A program made the translations under genes and the position numbers. Of a stretch of DNA of 64,000 nucleotides, positions 1-10,130 are shown piece by piece. Within the stretch, counting starts at the first letter, position 1; each line of letters opens with the position of its first letter. Under the pieces are notes generated by a model. That model saw only the letters and a program-made list of their open reading frames with translations. It made no database searches and was not told the DNA's origin. The stretch is from Nocardioides daejeonensis (GTDB lineage Bacteria; Actinomycetota; Actinomycetes; Propionibacteriales; Nocardioidaceae), in assembly GCF_003194585.1 (NCBI RefSeq), contig NZ_QHKZ01000008.1, positions 62,001-126,000 on the forward strand. Direction: 5' to 3'.

Positions 1-742
1 GGCGTACCAGATTGACGACCACTCCACCCACCGGCAGACCGGCCTGGCGCAGCTCGCCGATGCCGTCGGCCGTCTCCTGCACGGGCATCTCCTCCAGCAC
101 CGTGACCAGGTGCACGGCGGTCCGCTTCGACCGGAAGAGCGTCATCACCGTGTCGGCCTGCGCCTTGATCGGCCCGACCTTGGCGAGCCCCGCCAGCTCG
201 CTGTTGACGTTGAGGAACTGGGAGATCCGGCCGGTAGGCGGTGCGTCGAGGACGATGGCGTCGTACGCCGCACCCGCCTTGCTCGACGTACCGCCCTTGC
301 GGCCGGGCTTGGCGGCCTCGTAGACCTTGCCGGTGAGCAGGACGTCGCGCACTCCCGGTGCGATCGTCGTGGCGAAGTCGATGACCCCGAACCGGTCGAG
401 CGCACGGCCGGCGCGACCGAGCTTGTAGTACATCGCGAGGTACTCGAGCAGCGCCGACTCTGCGTCGATGTGCAGCGCGAAGACGGTGCCGGCGCGCTCA
501 CCCTGCGCCGCCGGCAGACCGGTCGCGATCCGGCGCTCCTCGTAGGGCAGCGGCGGCACGTCGAACATCTGGGCGATCCCCTGCCGGCCCTCGACCTCGC
601 AGAGCAGGACGTTGCGCCCGCGGCTCGCCAGCGCCAGCGCCAGCGCGGCCGCCACGGTCGACTTGCCGGTGCCGCCCTTGCCGGTGACGACGTGCAGGTC
701 GACGCCGGGCCAGTCGCTGCCCGCCTGAGGGGATCTGCTCAC
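1..742 (-). CDS. ArsA-family (anion-transporting-type) ATPase, C-terminus cut by window edge
   Basis: Deviant Walker A P-loop VVTGKGGTGKST lies near residues 18-29, followed by a long ArsA/MinD-like domain with a conserved DAPPTGR segment (switch II region). Family members are cytoplasmic ATPases; in actinobacteria they usually occur in pairs beside a WhiB-type gene and their substrate is unclear. A GTG start at 742 is chosen because it opens the frame shortly before the P-loop. The gene runs off the left edge, so only about 247 codons are visible. It matches the Rv3679/Rv3680 position in the conserved block seen from 7.6 kb onward. Confidence 0.85.
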   Translation of the reverse strand, partial: MSRSPQAGSDWPGVDLHVVTGKGGTGKSTVAAALALALASRGRNVLLCEVEGRQGIAQMFDVPPLPYEERRIATGLPAAQGERAGTVFALHIDAESALLEYLAMYYKLGRAGRALDRFGVIDFATTIAPGVRDVLLTGKVYEAAKPGRKGGTSSKAGAAYDAIVLDAPPTGRISQFLNVNSELAGLAKVGPIKAQADTVMTLFRSKRTAVHLVTVLEEMPVQETADGIGELRQAGLPVGGVVVNLVR

Positions 743-850
743 GGTGGCGAGCCTACTGGCACCCGTCCGGCGTCATGCGTGGAACGAGCTATGACTCGCG
801 CAACGCAGGACAGCTGCGCCGCCGCCCCGTCCGGCGGGCATGCCGACGCC

Positions 851-3258
851 TCAGTCGGCCAGCCCGGCGGCGGGCGTGGCGCGGGCGGCTCGCCGGGCCG
901 GGAGCACCGCTGAGGTCAGCCCGGCCAGAGCGGAGACGCCGACGACGGTCCCGAGCTGGCCCCATGGAAGCGCCAGCGCGACCCCCGGCGTGACCGGCTC
1001 CACTGCGGTGCGCACCGCCACCCAGGCGAACCACAGCCCGAGGGCGACGCCGACCAGCGTCGCCACCACGGAGAGCAGGGCCGCCTCCGTCATCAGCGAC
1101 GCCCGCAGCTGGCGCCGCGTCAGCCCGACGGCACGGAGCATGGCGTGCTCCCGACTCCGCTCGACGACGGACAGTCCGAGCGTGTTGCCGATCCCGACCA
1201 GGGCGATCAGCACCGAGATGCCCAGCAGCCCGACGACGGCTCCGGTCACGATGTCGAGCTGCAGGTCGACGTACGCGCGCTGCTTGATGCCGCTCTCGAC
1301 CTCCAGGTCGCCTGCGAGCGCGGTCAGATCGCCCACCAGGTCTTCGGCGTCCGCGTCCTCCGTCGCCCGCACCCACACCGCCTGGGTGGTAGGCGCGGCG
1401 GTCAAGGTCGCCAGATCCCGCCGATCGAGGAGCACCACGTTGCCCCAGCCCGAACCGAGCTCGACCTCCAGTCGTAGGTCGCGTCCGCCGGCATGGAACG
1501 TGACCCGGCGGGGCACCTCGCCGTCAGGCAGCAGGTCGATCGGCACCAACGCGACGCCTCGCTCCGGGCGTACGGCGTCGTCGGCGTGGGTGCCGCCGGG
1601 CGCGGTGCCGGCGGTGACGCTGCCGAGCTCCTCCGACTCGGCCCGCACACCCGGGACGTCGGCCACGTCCGCGACGCCCGTCACCCGGCGTACGGCGTCA
1701 CTCAGGTCGGCAGGGAGATCGCCGTCGGTGCTCGTCAGAGCCACGTCGACGGGATGATCCCGATCCATCTCGGCCGCGATAGCACCCCGTGAGGTCGCCA
1801 ACCCGGTCAGGACGGCCGTGGTCAAGGTGACGCCGATGAGCAGGGCCGCCGCGGTGGCGGCGGCCCGACGGGGGTTGCGGACCGTGTTGCGTGTGGCGAG
1901 CCGGGCCGGCGCACCGCCGAGCCGGCTCGCGACGCCGCCGAGCAGGCGCACCAGCGCTGGCACGAGGACCGGGCCGAGCACGAGGACGCCGGTGAAGACG
2001 GCGGCGCCGCCGACGACCATGACCGGCATCGAGTGCTCCGCCATCGCCAGGACGAGTGCCGCAGTCCCGGCCGCCAGCAACAGACCGGCGCTCCCCCATC
2101 GCAGCCAGCCGGCCGTGCGACCCGGGAGCACCGTCGTCTCCGGTCGCAGCGCCTGCAGGGGACTGACGCGGACCACCCGCCGGGTCGGCAGCCACGCTGC
2201 GAGGACCGTGGTTGCGACCCCCATGCCGAACGCACCCAGGAGCCAGACTGGGGAGAGCGCGACCGGGCCGAGCGAGAACGAGTCGGAGGCCGCCTCGACG
2301 CCCGCGACCACCCCGTAGCCGAGCGCGGTCCCGATGCCGAGACCGAGCAGCGAGGCGCCCACGCCGATCGCAAGCGACTCGATGCGCACCGAGCGCAGGA
2401 GCTGGCGACGGGTGCCTCCGACACAGCGCAGCAGCGCAAGGTCGCGGGTGCGCTGCGCGAAGAGGATGGTGAAGGTGTTGGCGATGACCAGCACCGCGAC
2501 GAAGGCCGCGATCGCGACGAAGAGAAGTGCGATGATCGCCATGATGTCGACGCCGTTGTCGACCTCCACCTTGCGCTCGGCGACCTGGGTATCACGGTCG
2601 ACGATCGACTCGTCGGGGAACCAGCGCTGGAGCTCCGCGATCTGCGCGCCGATCGTGCCGCTGCCTGCCCAGAGCACACTGTCGACGTACATCCGATCTG
2701 CCCAGCGCGCGGCATCCTCCCAGGGCAGGTAGACCGCTCCGGCGACGTAGATGCTCGGAGTGTCGACGGTGCCCACCACCGTGGCGTCGAGGCGCTGAGC
2801 GCCGGTGCCGATCTGGAGCCGGTCACCCACAGAGACCCGATGTTCCTTGGCGGCGTTGGCATCCACCACCGCCTCGCCGCTCCGGGTGGGGAACCGGCCG
2901 GAGCGGAGTTCCTGCCAGCGTTGCCGGGGCGCCAGGGAGATCGGTGCGATGTCGGCGTCGTCCGCCAGCACGGTGCCGGCGCGCCGCACCGGCTGGGTCG
3001 ACCACCCGAGTACCAGCGCCTCCGCGCCTTCGCGGTCGGCACGCGCCACGACGTCCGCCGCTACCTCGCCGCTGGGGTTCCGGACGACGGCGTCGGCACC
3101 CGCATAGGGCACGCCGACACCTTGGGTGAGGCCGGAGCGTGCCGCGGAGACGAGCGCGTTGGTGACCACCAGGAACGCGACCGCCACGATCACTGCGAGG
3201 GCGGCGGCGACGTACCGGCGGCCGTAGCGGCGCAGAGAGCCGAGCAGGACGCTGCGCA

Positions 3259-3259
<1 letters not shown>
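851..3259 (-). CDS. FtsX-like ABC transporter permease (two-repeat, MacB/LolE type)
   Basis: 802 residues. An N-terminal membrane helix (about residues 15-37) is followed by a large extracellular MacB-type domain, three helices around 240-360, a second helix pair and extracellular domain, and three C-terminal helices: the duplicated FtsX arrangement. Such permeases work with a soluble ATPase to export or sense peptides, lipids or antibiotics. Its ATG overlaps the stop of the ATPase gene upstream (ATGA), so the two are translationally coupled. The adjacent two-component system suggests an inducible efflux or envelope-stress module; the substrate is not predictable. Confidence 0.9.
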
Positions 3260-4041
<782 letters not shown>

Positions 4042-4099
4042 GCTTCGAGCCTGGCCGCTCGCGTGCGCCGAATCACCAGACCCGGGTCGGGACCTTCGC

Positions 4100-4147
4100 T
4101 ACGACCGGGGGTGGAGAGCCGGGGGCGCTGTACGACCTGGGTCGTAC
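4100..4147. promoter_or_regulatory. candidate response-regulator binding region (TACGACC repeats)
   Basis: Between the response-regulator stop and the ABC ATPase start lie TACGACC at 4100-4106, TACGACC at 4131-4137 and its inverted copy GGTCGTA at 4140-4146. The last two form the palindrome GTACGAC-CTGG-GTCGTAC (4130-4147). NarL-type regulators commonly bind such paired repeats, and the site is placed to control the ABC operon. The palindrome could instead form a terminator hairpin for the upstream gene. Confidence 0.45.
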
Positions 4148-4152
4148 GGCGA

Positions 4153-4854
4153 TCAGCCCGGTGTCACCAACCCGGTCTCGTAGCCCAGCACCACCAGCTG
4201 CACCCGGTCGCGGCAACCGGTCTTGGCGAGGATGCGGCCGACGTGGGTCTTCACGGTCGCCTCCGCCACCACCAGGTCGGCAGCGATCTCCGGGTTCGAC
4301 CGGCCGCGGGCGACCAGCATCAGAACCTCGCGTTCGCGGTCGGTCAGCTCCGTCAGCTCGGCAGCCGGAGCGGCGGCCCCCGGCTGCGGGAGTACGGCGG
4401 CGAACTGGTCGAGCAGCCGCCGCGTGGTGCTCGGCGCCACGACCGCATCACCCGCGTGCACGCGGCGGATCGCGGCCAGGAGGTCCTCCGGAGGCGCGTC
4501 CTTGAGCAGGAACGCCGAGGCGCCGGCGCGCAGCGCTGCGAAGGCGTACTCGTCCAGGTCGAAGGTGGTCAGCACGATCACCCGCGGAAGGTCGCCCGCG
4601 TCGGCGATCCGACGCGTCGCCTCGACGCCGTCCATCACCGGCATCCGGACATCCATGAGCACCACGTCGGCGGCAGTGGCGGTGAGCTGGTGCACCGCCT
4701 CGTCGCCGTTGCCCGCCTCGCCGCACACGACCAGGTCGGCCTGGCTGCCGATGAGCATCCGGAAGCCGGCCCGCACCATCTGCTGGTCGTCGACGAGAAA
4801 GACGCGGATCGGTTCGCCGTCGCTCACAGGGCTGATCGGTTCGCCGTCGCTCAC
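4153..4854 (-). CDS. NarL/LuxR-family response regulator
   Basis: 233 residues. The receiver domain has the acidic pair VDD near 21-23, the phospho-acceptor Asp in VLMDVRMP (about 68) and a conserved Lys in FLLKDAP. The C-terminal LuxR helix-turn-helix begins at LTDREREVL and contains the recognition segment ATVKTHVGRIL. Two in-frame GTG starts exist, at 4854 and 4827, because the gene start is duplicated in tandem; the first overlaps the kinase stop (GTGA). It probably controls the neighbouring ABC exporter in response to the DesK-like kinase. Either start would leave the receiver domain intact. Confidence 0.92.
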   Translation of the reverse strand: MSDGEPISPVSDGEPIRVFLVDDQQMVRAGFRMLIGSQADLVVCGEAGNGDEAVHQLTATAADVVLMDVRMPVMDGVEATRRIADAGDLPRVIVLTTFDLDEYAFAALRAGASAFLLKDAPPEDLLAAIRRVHAGDAVVAPSTTRRLLDQFAAVLPQPGAAAPAAELTELTDREREVLMLVARGRSNPEIAADLVVAEATVKTHVGRILAKTGCRDRVQLVVLGYETGLVTPG

Positions 4855-4858
4855 AGGG
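4807..4858. repeat. 27-bp tandem duplication at the kinase/regulator junction
   Basis: A 25-base block at 4807-4831 recurs exactly at 4834-4858, giving a 27-base period. It duplicates the GTGA junction so that the response regulator carries two SDGEPI segments at its N-terminus and has two equivalent GTG starts. Confidence 0.9.
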
Positions 4859-5993
4859 GGATCCTCGCAGAGACCTCGAAGCCGCCGCCGGAGCGCGGAC
4901 CGGTGCGCAGCGTGCCGCCGTGGGCCGCGAGCCGCTCCCGCATGCCCAGCAGGCCGAGCCCCTTGCCGTCGGTCGTCACCCCGGCTCCCCGTCCGTCATC
5001 GGCCACGCAGACCTCGAGGGCGCCGCCGGCCTGGGTCATCCGGACCCGGACCCGCGCACCCGGCCCGGCATGCTTGCGGACGTTGGTCAGTGCCTCCTGC
5101 ACCACGCGATAGGCGGTCAGGCCGACCCCGTCGGGTACCCGGGGCAGCGGCTCGGGCAGGTCGGCATGCACCGGGGTGCCGCCGGCCTCCGCCTCCGCCA
5201 GCAGGTGCGGCACATCGGCCAGCAGCGGTTGGGGGCGCACCCCCGACTCCTCCGAGCGCAGCAGTCCCAGCATCCGCCGCATCTCGGTGAGTGCCTCGCG
5301 CCCGGTGCTGGAGATGGTGGCGAGCGTCTCCGCCGCCAGTGCCGGGTCCTGCGCGGCGGCGTACCGTGCGCCGTCGGCCTGCACCACGATGACCGAGAGT
5401 CCATGGGCGACCACGTCATGCATCTCCCGGGCGATCCGGGCGCGCTCGTCGGCTGCTGCCAGCGCCGCCTGCTGCTCCGCCTCGTGTTCGAGGCGCCGAC
5501 TGCGCTCGACGAGAGCGTCGACGTACTCGCGGCGGGTGCGGGCGAGCGTGCCCAGTGCCCAGCTCGCGACGCCGATGACGGAGAGGAAGAGGACGTAGCT
5601 GACCAGCGCCTCCAGTGCGAGGTAGTCGCGCAGCCAGTCGACGGAGGCGATCACCGCTCCGGCGATCGCCGCGGCGAGCACCACGAACCCCCAACGTGGC
5701 TTGGCGAAGCGCGCGGCCGAGTAGACGGCGATCGGGAAGGCGACCTGACCCCAGATCGGCTGATCGGTGACCCCGACCTGCAGGAGGTGCGCGGCTCCGA
5801 CGACGAACGCGACCGCCACCGGATGCCTCCGCCGCCAGGCCAACGGCACCGTCATCGCCAACGACAGCAGGGCGATCGGCGTCGGAAAGCCGCCCAGCGG
5901 CCACGCCAGCAGGGTGATCAGCGACAGACCACCGGCCAGCGCCAGATCGAAGCGGCGCTCGCCTGCGGGAGTCAGCCGTCGGGGCGGACGCAT
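4851..5993 (-). CDS. DesK/NarX-type sensor histidine kinase
   Basis: 380 residues from ATG 5993. Several N-terminal membrane helices (about 15-135) precede a coiled region and a HisKA_3 dimerisation domain with the phospho-acceptor His in EMHDVVAHGLSV. The C-terminal HATPase domain shows an N-box (QEALTNVRKHA) and G-box motifs (DDGRG, GKGLGLLGMRERL). A TTG at 6059 would add 22 residues, but the MRPPRRLT start fits family members better. Its stop overlaps the response regulator start, so the pair is coupled. The signal is probably a membrane or envelope state, by analogy with DesK-like kinases. Confidence 0.88.
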   Translation of the reverse strand: MRPPRRLTPAGERRFDLALAGGLSLITLLAWPLGGFPTPIALLSLAMTVPLAWRRRHPVAVAFVVGAAHLLQVGVTDQPIWGQVAFPIAVYSAARFAKPRWGFVVLAAAIAGAVIASVDWLRDYLALEALVSYVLFLSVIGVASWALGTLARTRREYVDALVERSRRLEHEAEQQAALAAADERARIAREMHDVVAHGLSVIVVQADGARYAAAQDPALAAETLATISSTGREALTEMRRMLGLLRSEESGVRPQPLLADVPHLLAEAEAGGTPVHADLPEPLPRVPDGVGLTAYRVVQEALTNVRKHAGPGARVRVRMTQAGGALEVCVADDGRGAGVTTDGKGLGLLGMRERLAAHGGTLRTGPRSGGGFEVSARIPL

Positions 5994-6068
5994 GAGCTCA
6001 GGGTACGGCGCCGGCCCGGTTCGGGACGCTCTGCGTTCAACGAACCGAGGCTGCTGCAAGGCATGACG

Positions 6069-7433
6069 TCACGCTGGAGCCGGGGTACGGCGCGCTGCGG
6101 CGACACCGAGGAGAGTGATCACCACGGACAATCCGAAGACCACATCGAACCGATGGGCGGTCGTGGCGATCCCGAAGAGCACTCCCGAGACGGAGAGCGC
6201 GAGCGCTGCGCCGAGGGAGTCGGCGATCGAGATGGCGGAGGAGTTGAAGCCTCGCTCGTCCTCCGGCGAGTGCGCGAGCATCACCACGGTGAGGCGTGGG
6301 TAGGCGAGCCCCATGCCGATCGACGCGACGCCGTACCCGGCGATCAGGAGAGCAGCCGACAGGTCGATCATCACCACCGCGCAGACCACTGCACTGCCCG
6401 CGGTGAGCAGGCCCGACCCGAGGACCAGCGCCCGGGTGTTGCTGAGCCGGTCGGCCAGTCGGGCCTGGGCCTGGCTGGCGGCGGCCCAGCTCAGCCCGGC
6501 CATCGCCAGCGCATAGCCGGCCTGGGCGGTGCTGAAGCCCCACTGCTCCTGCAGGACGAACGGCACGTAGGCCTCGGCGCAGAAGAACCCGCCCGAGAGC
6601 GCACCCCGCGTGGCGATCACCGACGGCAGCCCGCGTCCGAGGGCAAGGGTCCGCGCCGGCAGCAGCGGACGGACCGCCATCAGCGCGACGACGCCGGCGA
6701 GCGCGGCGAAGAGCAGGCCGACCCCCGAGTCGCCGAGCAGCTCCAGGGCGAGTACGGCGGCGGCCGCCACGATCGCCCAGAGCAGCGGGACGACGGGGAA
6801 GGGGCGTGCGGACGGCGTCGGCGGATGGGCCCAGAGCTCGCGCAGGGCTGGCGTGATGAGCAGGAGAGCCACCACGACCAGGCCGACGGTGCCGAGGAAG
6901 ACCCACTGCCAGCCGAAGTGGTCGGCGATCAGGGCGGCGATCGCCGGGCCGAAGAGGGAAGGCAGCACCCAGGCTGCGGCGAACCCGGCCAGGATCGACG
7001 GTTGCAGACGCGGTGGATAGACCTGACCGACCACCACGTAGAGCGCCACCGTGATGCCCCCGCCGCCGGTGCCCTGGAGCACCCTGCCGAGGACCAGCGC
7101 CTCCATCGACGGCGCGAGCCCGCAGACGAGCAGGCCGAGGGAGAAGACGACCGCACATGCGAGCAGCGGTGGCACCGGGCCGCGCCGGTCGCTCCACGCC
7201 CCGGTGGCGACCATGCCGACGATGCCGCTGGCCAGCGGCGCCGCGAACGCCAGCGCGTAGAGGTGGACGCCGTCGAGCTCACGGCTGATGTCGGGCATCA
7301 CCGTGGTCACCGCAAGCGCCTCGAAGGCGGCGATGAAGACGAGCGAGAAGGTGCCGACCGTGGTGGCGACGTACGGCGGCCGGAGGGCCCCAGCACCGGG
7401 TCGGGTCCTGCTGGTCTCGGGGGCGTCGCTCAC
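6069..7433 (-). CDS. MFS transporter (drug:H+ antiporter type)
   Basis: 454 residues from GTG 7433, almost entirely hydrophobic with about 12-14 helices. It begins with a FSLVFIAAFEALAVTTVMP helix typical of the DHA2/EmrB-like branch, and the MFS loop motif appears as GAWSDRRGPVPPLL (about 80). Longer upstream starts are possible, but they would put a polar arginine-rich stretch before the first helix. It lies downstream of DUF4177 on the opposite strand, with a 166-base divergent gap, and precedes the two-component system. The substrate is unknown; drug or metabolite export is likely. Confidence 0.85.
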   Translation of the reverse strand: MSDAPETSRTRPGAGALRPPYVATTVGTFSLVFIAAFEALAVTTVMPDISRELDGVHLYALAFAAPLASGIVGMVATGAWSDRRGPVPPLLACAVVFSLGLLVCGLAPSMEALVLGRVLQGTGGGGITVALYVVVGQVYPPRLQPSILAGFAAAWVLPSLFGPAIAALIADHFGWQWVFLGTVGLVVVALLLITPALRELWAHPPTPSARPFPVVPLLWAIVAAAAVLALELLGDSGVGLLFAALAGVVALMAVRPLLPARTLALGRGLPSVIATRGALSGGFFCAEAYVPFVLQEQWGFSTAQAGYALAMAGLSWAAASQAQARLADRLSNTRALVLGSGLLTAGSAVVCAVVMIDLSAALLIAGYGVASIGMGLAYPRLTVVMLAHSPEDERGFNSSAISIADSLGAALALSVSGVLFGIATTAHRFDVVFGLSVVITLLGVAAARRTPAPA

Positions 7434-7599
7434 CGGCTCACGATAGAGGCGGGGGAGGCGGACGTACCAACCGATGAGGCTCACGATCGGCTCTGAGCGC
7501 GACCAGGACGGTCGGTGCGTCCGGGGCCGGCGGCACCGTGGGTTCCGACCGCTCGGAGGGCTCGCGCGCGGTGGTGGGCACGCGGGTAGGGTGCCGAGC

Positions 7600-7758
7600 A
7601 TGACCAAGTGGGAATACCTGACCGCGCCGATCCTGACGCACGCCGCCAAGCAGATCCTCGACAACTTCGGCTCCGATGGCTGGGAACTCGTGCAGATCGC
7701 CCCGGGGATGAACCCGGAGAACCTGGTCGGCTACTTCAAGCGTCCGGTGGCCGAGTGA
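7600..7758 (+). CDS. DUF4177-type small protein
   Basis: 52 residues starting MTKWEY. Family signature features are an aromatic N-terminal strand, LDNFGSDGWELVQI and a terminal GYFKRP. The function of the family is not established. The stop overlaps the next gene's ATG (TGATG), so it is coupled to the RidA-like gene. In Mycobacterium the homologous small gene (Rv3678A) sits in the same place between the ArsA ATPase and RidA genes. A longer in-frame start upstream would add a basic, low-complexity extension and is rejected. Confidence 0.85.
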   Translation: MTKWEYLTAPILTHAAKQILDNFGSDGWELVQIAPGMNPENLVGYFKRPVAE

Positions 7759-8231
7759 TGGGCGCCGTCGAGGAGCGACTGGCCGGGCTCGGACTCGAGC
7801 TGCCCGAGGTCGCGAAGCCGGTGGCGGCGTACGTGCCGGCGCTGCGGAGCGGCCAGCACGTCTTCACCTCCGGCCAGCTTCCGATGCGCTCGGGGGAGCT
7901 GATCGTCACCGGCAAGGTCGGCGGCGAGGTGTCGCCCGAGGAGGCGACGGAGTGTGCGCAGCAGTGCGCACTCAACGCGATGGCGGCGGTCAAGTCCGTG
8001 ATCGGCGACCTCGACCTGGTCACCCGGGTCGTGAAGGTGACGGCGTTCGTCGCCTCGACCTCCGACTTCACCGGCCAGCCGCAGGTCGCCAACGGCGCCT
8101 CGGAGCTGCTCGGCACCGTCTTCGGTGAGGCGGGTCAGCATGCCCGATCGGCGGTCGGCGTTCCGGTGCTGCCGTTGGATGCCCCGGTCGAGGTCGAGAT
8201 CGTCGTCGAGGTCGCCGGGACCGACGCCTGA
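7758..8231 (+). CDS. RidA/YjgF-family protein
   Basis: 157 residues. The RidA fold is recognisable from VFTSGQLPMR, the TECAQQCALNAMAAVKSV helix, VTRVVKVTAFVAS and the HARSAVGVPVLPLDAPVEVE C-terminal strand. Many RidA proteins hydrolyse reactive enamine/imine intermediates from PLP enzymes, using a conserved Arg before the final strands (here HARSAVG). It is coupled by one-base overlaps to the genes on both sides and is homologous in position to Rv3678c. Confidence 0.9.
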   Translation: MGAVEERLAGLGLELPEVAKPVAAYVPALRSGQHVFTSGQLPMRSGELIVTGKVGGEVSPEEATECAQQCALNAMAAVKSVIGDLDLVTRVVKVTAFVASTSDFTGQPQVANGASELLGTVFGEAGQHARSAVGVPVLPLDAPVEVEIVVEVAGTDA

Positions 8232-9106
8232 TGGATCCCACGCTGACGCTGCCCGAGCACCTGATCGAGCAGGCCAAGGAGTTCTTGGTCGGCGGCAAGG
8301 AGCCTGCCGAGCCGCGTGCGGCCGCGACCGTCGTCCTGCTGCGTGCGGGCGACGGGCGACCGGGCGGGCTGGAGGTCTACCTGCTGCGGCGTCACGTCGG
8401 CATGGCCTTCGCCGCCGGGATGAGCGTCTTCCCCGGGGGCGGTGTCGACCCTCGCGACAGCGAGCTCGACCCGGCGCTGTGGGCCGGGCCGAGCCCGGAG
8501 GAGTGGGCCAGGCGGATGGACTGCACGGCAGACGAGGCGCAGGCGCTGGTCTGCGCGGCGGTGCGGGAGACCTTCGAGGAGTCCGGGGTGCTGCTGGCCG
8601 GCACCGCAGACTCCGTCGTCGCCGACACGACCGGTGATGACTGGGAGGCCGACCGGGTCGCCCTGGAGGGCCGCCAGCTCTCCATGACCGAGTTCCTCAC
8701 CAGGCGGGGGCTGGTGCTCCGCACCGACCTGCTCTCCGTGCTGGGCGGGTGGCTCACGCCCAACTTCGAGCCCAAGAGGTACCTGACCTGGTTCTTCGTG
8801 GCGACCCTGCCCGAGGGGCAGATCACTCGCGACGTCTCGACGGAGTCTGACAAGGTGGCCTGGCTCCCGGTGCGCGAAGCGCTCAAACTGGCCGACGACC
8901 GGCAGATGATGCTGTTGCCGCCGACCTACGCGACCATGTGCGAGCTCTACGACGCCACGACGCCCGACGAGGCACTGGCGCATGCCGGAGAGCTGCCGTT
9001 CGAGATGATCGAACCGGTCTTCAACCCCGACAACAACCGTCTGGAGAGCCGGCCGCGGATCGTGGAGCTCGGCATCAGGGTCGGGAAGCTGGTGCACGAG
9101 GGGTGA
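8231..9106 (+). CDS. NUDIX hydrolase
   Basis: 291 residues. A NUDIX-type core is visible: GMSVFPGGGVDPRD (about 58-71) followed later by AVRETFEESGVLL, matching the G-x5-E-x7-REUxEExGU box with a long insertion between the glycine loop and the REx2EExG part. Such split boxes occur in NUDT19/RppH-like coenzyme A or dinucleotide hydrolases. The C-terminal 120 residues are specific to this subgroup. TGATG coupling to the RidA gene and GTGA coupling to the MBL gene place it in a four-gene operon. Confidence 0.85.
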   Translation: MDPTLTLPEHLIEQAKEFLVGGKEPAEPRAAATVVLLRAGDGRPGGLEVYLLRRHVGMAFAAGMSVFPGGGVDPRDSELDPALWAGPSPEEWARRMDCTADEAQALVCAAVRETFEESGVLLAGTADSVVADTTGDDWEADRVALEGRQLSMTEFLTRRGLVLRTDLLSVLGGWLTPNFEPKRYLTWFFVATLPEGQITRDVSTESDKVAWLPVREALKLADDRQMMLLPPTYATMCELYDATTPDEALAHAGELPFEMIEPVFNPDNNRLESRPRIVELGIRVGKLVHEG

Positions 9107-9897
9107 GTGCCTGGACCGGTGGTTCGTTCGGGGAGCGGGGCCAATGTGTGCTCGCGCCCAACGCGAACATGATGACACTCGACGGCACCAACACCTGGGT
9201 GCTTCGAGAGCCGGGTGGGAACCGCTCGATCGTCGTCGACCCGGGCCCGTCGATCCTCAGCCACCTGGACGCCGTCGAGGAGGCCTCCGGCCCGGTCGCG
9301 GCCGTGTTGCTGACGCACCATCACCACGACCACAGCGAGGCTGCGCGGGAGTTCGCCGAGCGGATGGGCTGCGGCGTACGGGCACTCGACCCGGCGTACC
9401 GCCTCGGTTCGGAGGGCCTGCACGACGGCGACGTCGTGAGCGTCGACGGCCTCGAGGTGCACGTCCTCGGTACGCCGGGCCACACCGCCGACTCGCTCTG
9501 CTTCTACCTTCCCGGGGACGGCGTGGTGCTGACCGGCGACACCGTGCTTGGCCGAGGCACCACCGTGGTGGCCCACCCGGACGGTCAGTTAGGTGCCTAC
9601 CTCGACTCGCTCGACCGGCTGCACCGCTTGGCCGCCGAGCGTGAGCTCGCGGCGATCTGGCCCGGCCACGGCCCGGTGATCGACAACGCCCTCGCCGCAC
9701 TCGACTACTACATCTCCCACCGTCACGACCGGCTTGCCCAGGTCGAGGCTGCGCTCGCCACGCTCACCCCCGAGCAACGATCCTCCGACGACCTCCCGCG
9801 GACCGTTGTCGAGATCGTCTACTCCGACGTCGACCCCGTCCTCTGGGGCGCCGCAGAGCTCAGCGTCCGCGCACAGCTCGCCTACCTGGCCCGCTGA
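9103..9897 (+). CDS. metallo-beta-lactamase-fold hydrolase
   Basis: 264 residues from GTG 9103, which overlaps the NUDIX stop. The metal-binding motif THHHHDH is at about 71-77, with further ligands in GTPGHTADS (His) and LTGDTVLG (Asp), and a C-terminal IWPGHGP His. This resembles LACTB2/RNase-like MBL proteins and mycobacterial Rv3677c. Substrate unknown; a thioester or RNA is plausible. A perfect palindrome four bases after the stop closes the operon. Confidence 0.9.
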   Translation: MSAWTGGSFGERGQCVLAPNANMMTLDGTNTWVLREPGGNRSIVVDPGPSILSHLDAVEEASGPVAAVLLTHHHHDHSEAAREFAERMGCGVRALDPAYRLGSEGLHDGDVVSVDGLEVHVLGTPGHTADSLCFYLPGDGVVLTGDTVLGRGTTVVAHPDGQLGAYLDSLDRLHRLAAERELAAIWPGHGPVIDNALAALDYYISHRHDRLAQVEAALATLTPEQRSSDDLPRTVVEIVYSDVDPVLWGAAELSVRAQLAYLAR

Positions 9898-9901
9898 CGC
9901 C

Positions 9902-9933
9902 GCCAGTTTCCCCGCCCGGGCGGGGAAACTGGC
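9902..9933. terminator. 32-bp perfect palindrome after the MBL gene
   Basis: GCCAGTTTCCCCGCCC (9902-9917) is followed directly by its exact reverse complement (9918-9933), starting four bases after the MBL stop. It would give a very stable hairpin without a U-tract, a common terminator form in high-GC actinobacteria. Having no loop, it could also be a protein-binding site. Confidence 0.65.
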
Positions 9934-10040
9934 ACTTGGTGTGCGTAGCTACGGCCTACAAGCGTGGGTTTTCCACGGCAGGTGTGACGGGTGAGGCGCC
10001 CGGTGCTTCGGGGGTGACGTGCCCGCGAGGGGAGGCGGCG

Positions 10041-10090
10041 TAGGGTAGGCACCGGTGTGCCGGGAAGTCTGGTCGGCTCGCTGCCGGTCG
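10041..10090 (+). promoter_or_regulatory. promoter and structured leader upstream of nhaA
   Basis: A TAGGGT -10-like hexamer (10041-10046) is followed by two potential hairpins: GGCAC-CGGT-GTGCC (10048-10061) and TCGGC-TCGCT-GCCGG (10073-10087), separated by a purine-rich GGGAAGTCTGG stretch. The remaining leader up to the ATG is about 45 bases. A compact structured leader before a Na+/H+ antiporter suggests an ion-sensing RNA, but the family assignment is unproven. Confidence 0.4.
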
Positions 10091-10130
10091 AGGTGGCGGT
10101 TCTGCTGGTCCACACCCGAATGAAGGCCCG

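Noticed and set aside
4920..7496. 858-residue open frame opposite the kinase and MFS genes
   Set aside because: Its translation is low-complexity, rich in Arg, Gly, Asp and Glu, with no domain. It is the expected opposite-strand frame of two clear genes in GC-rich DNA.
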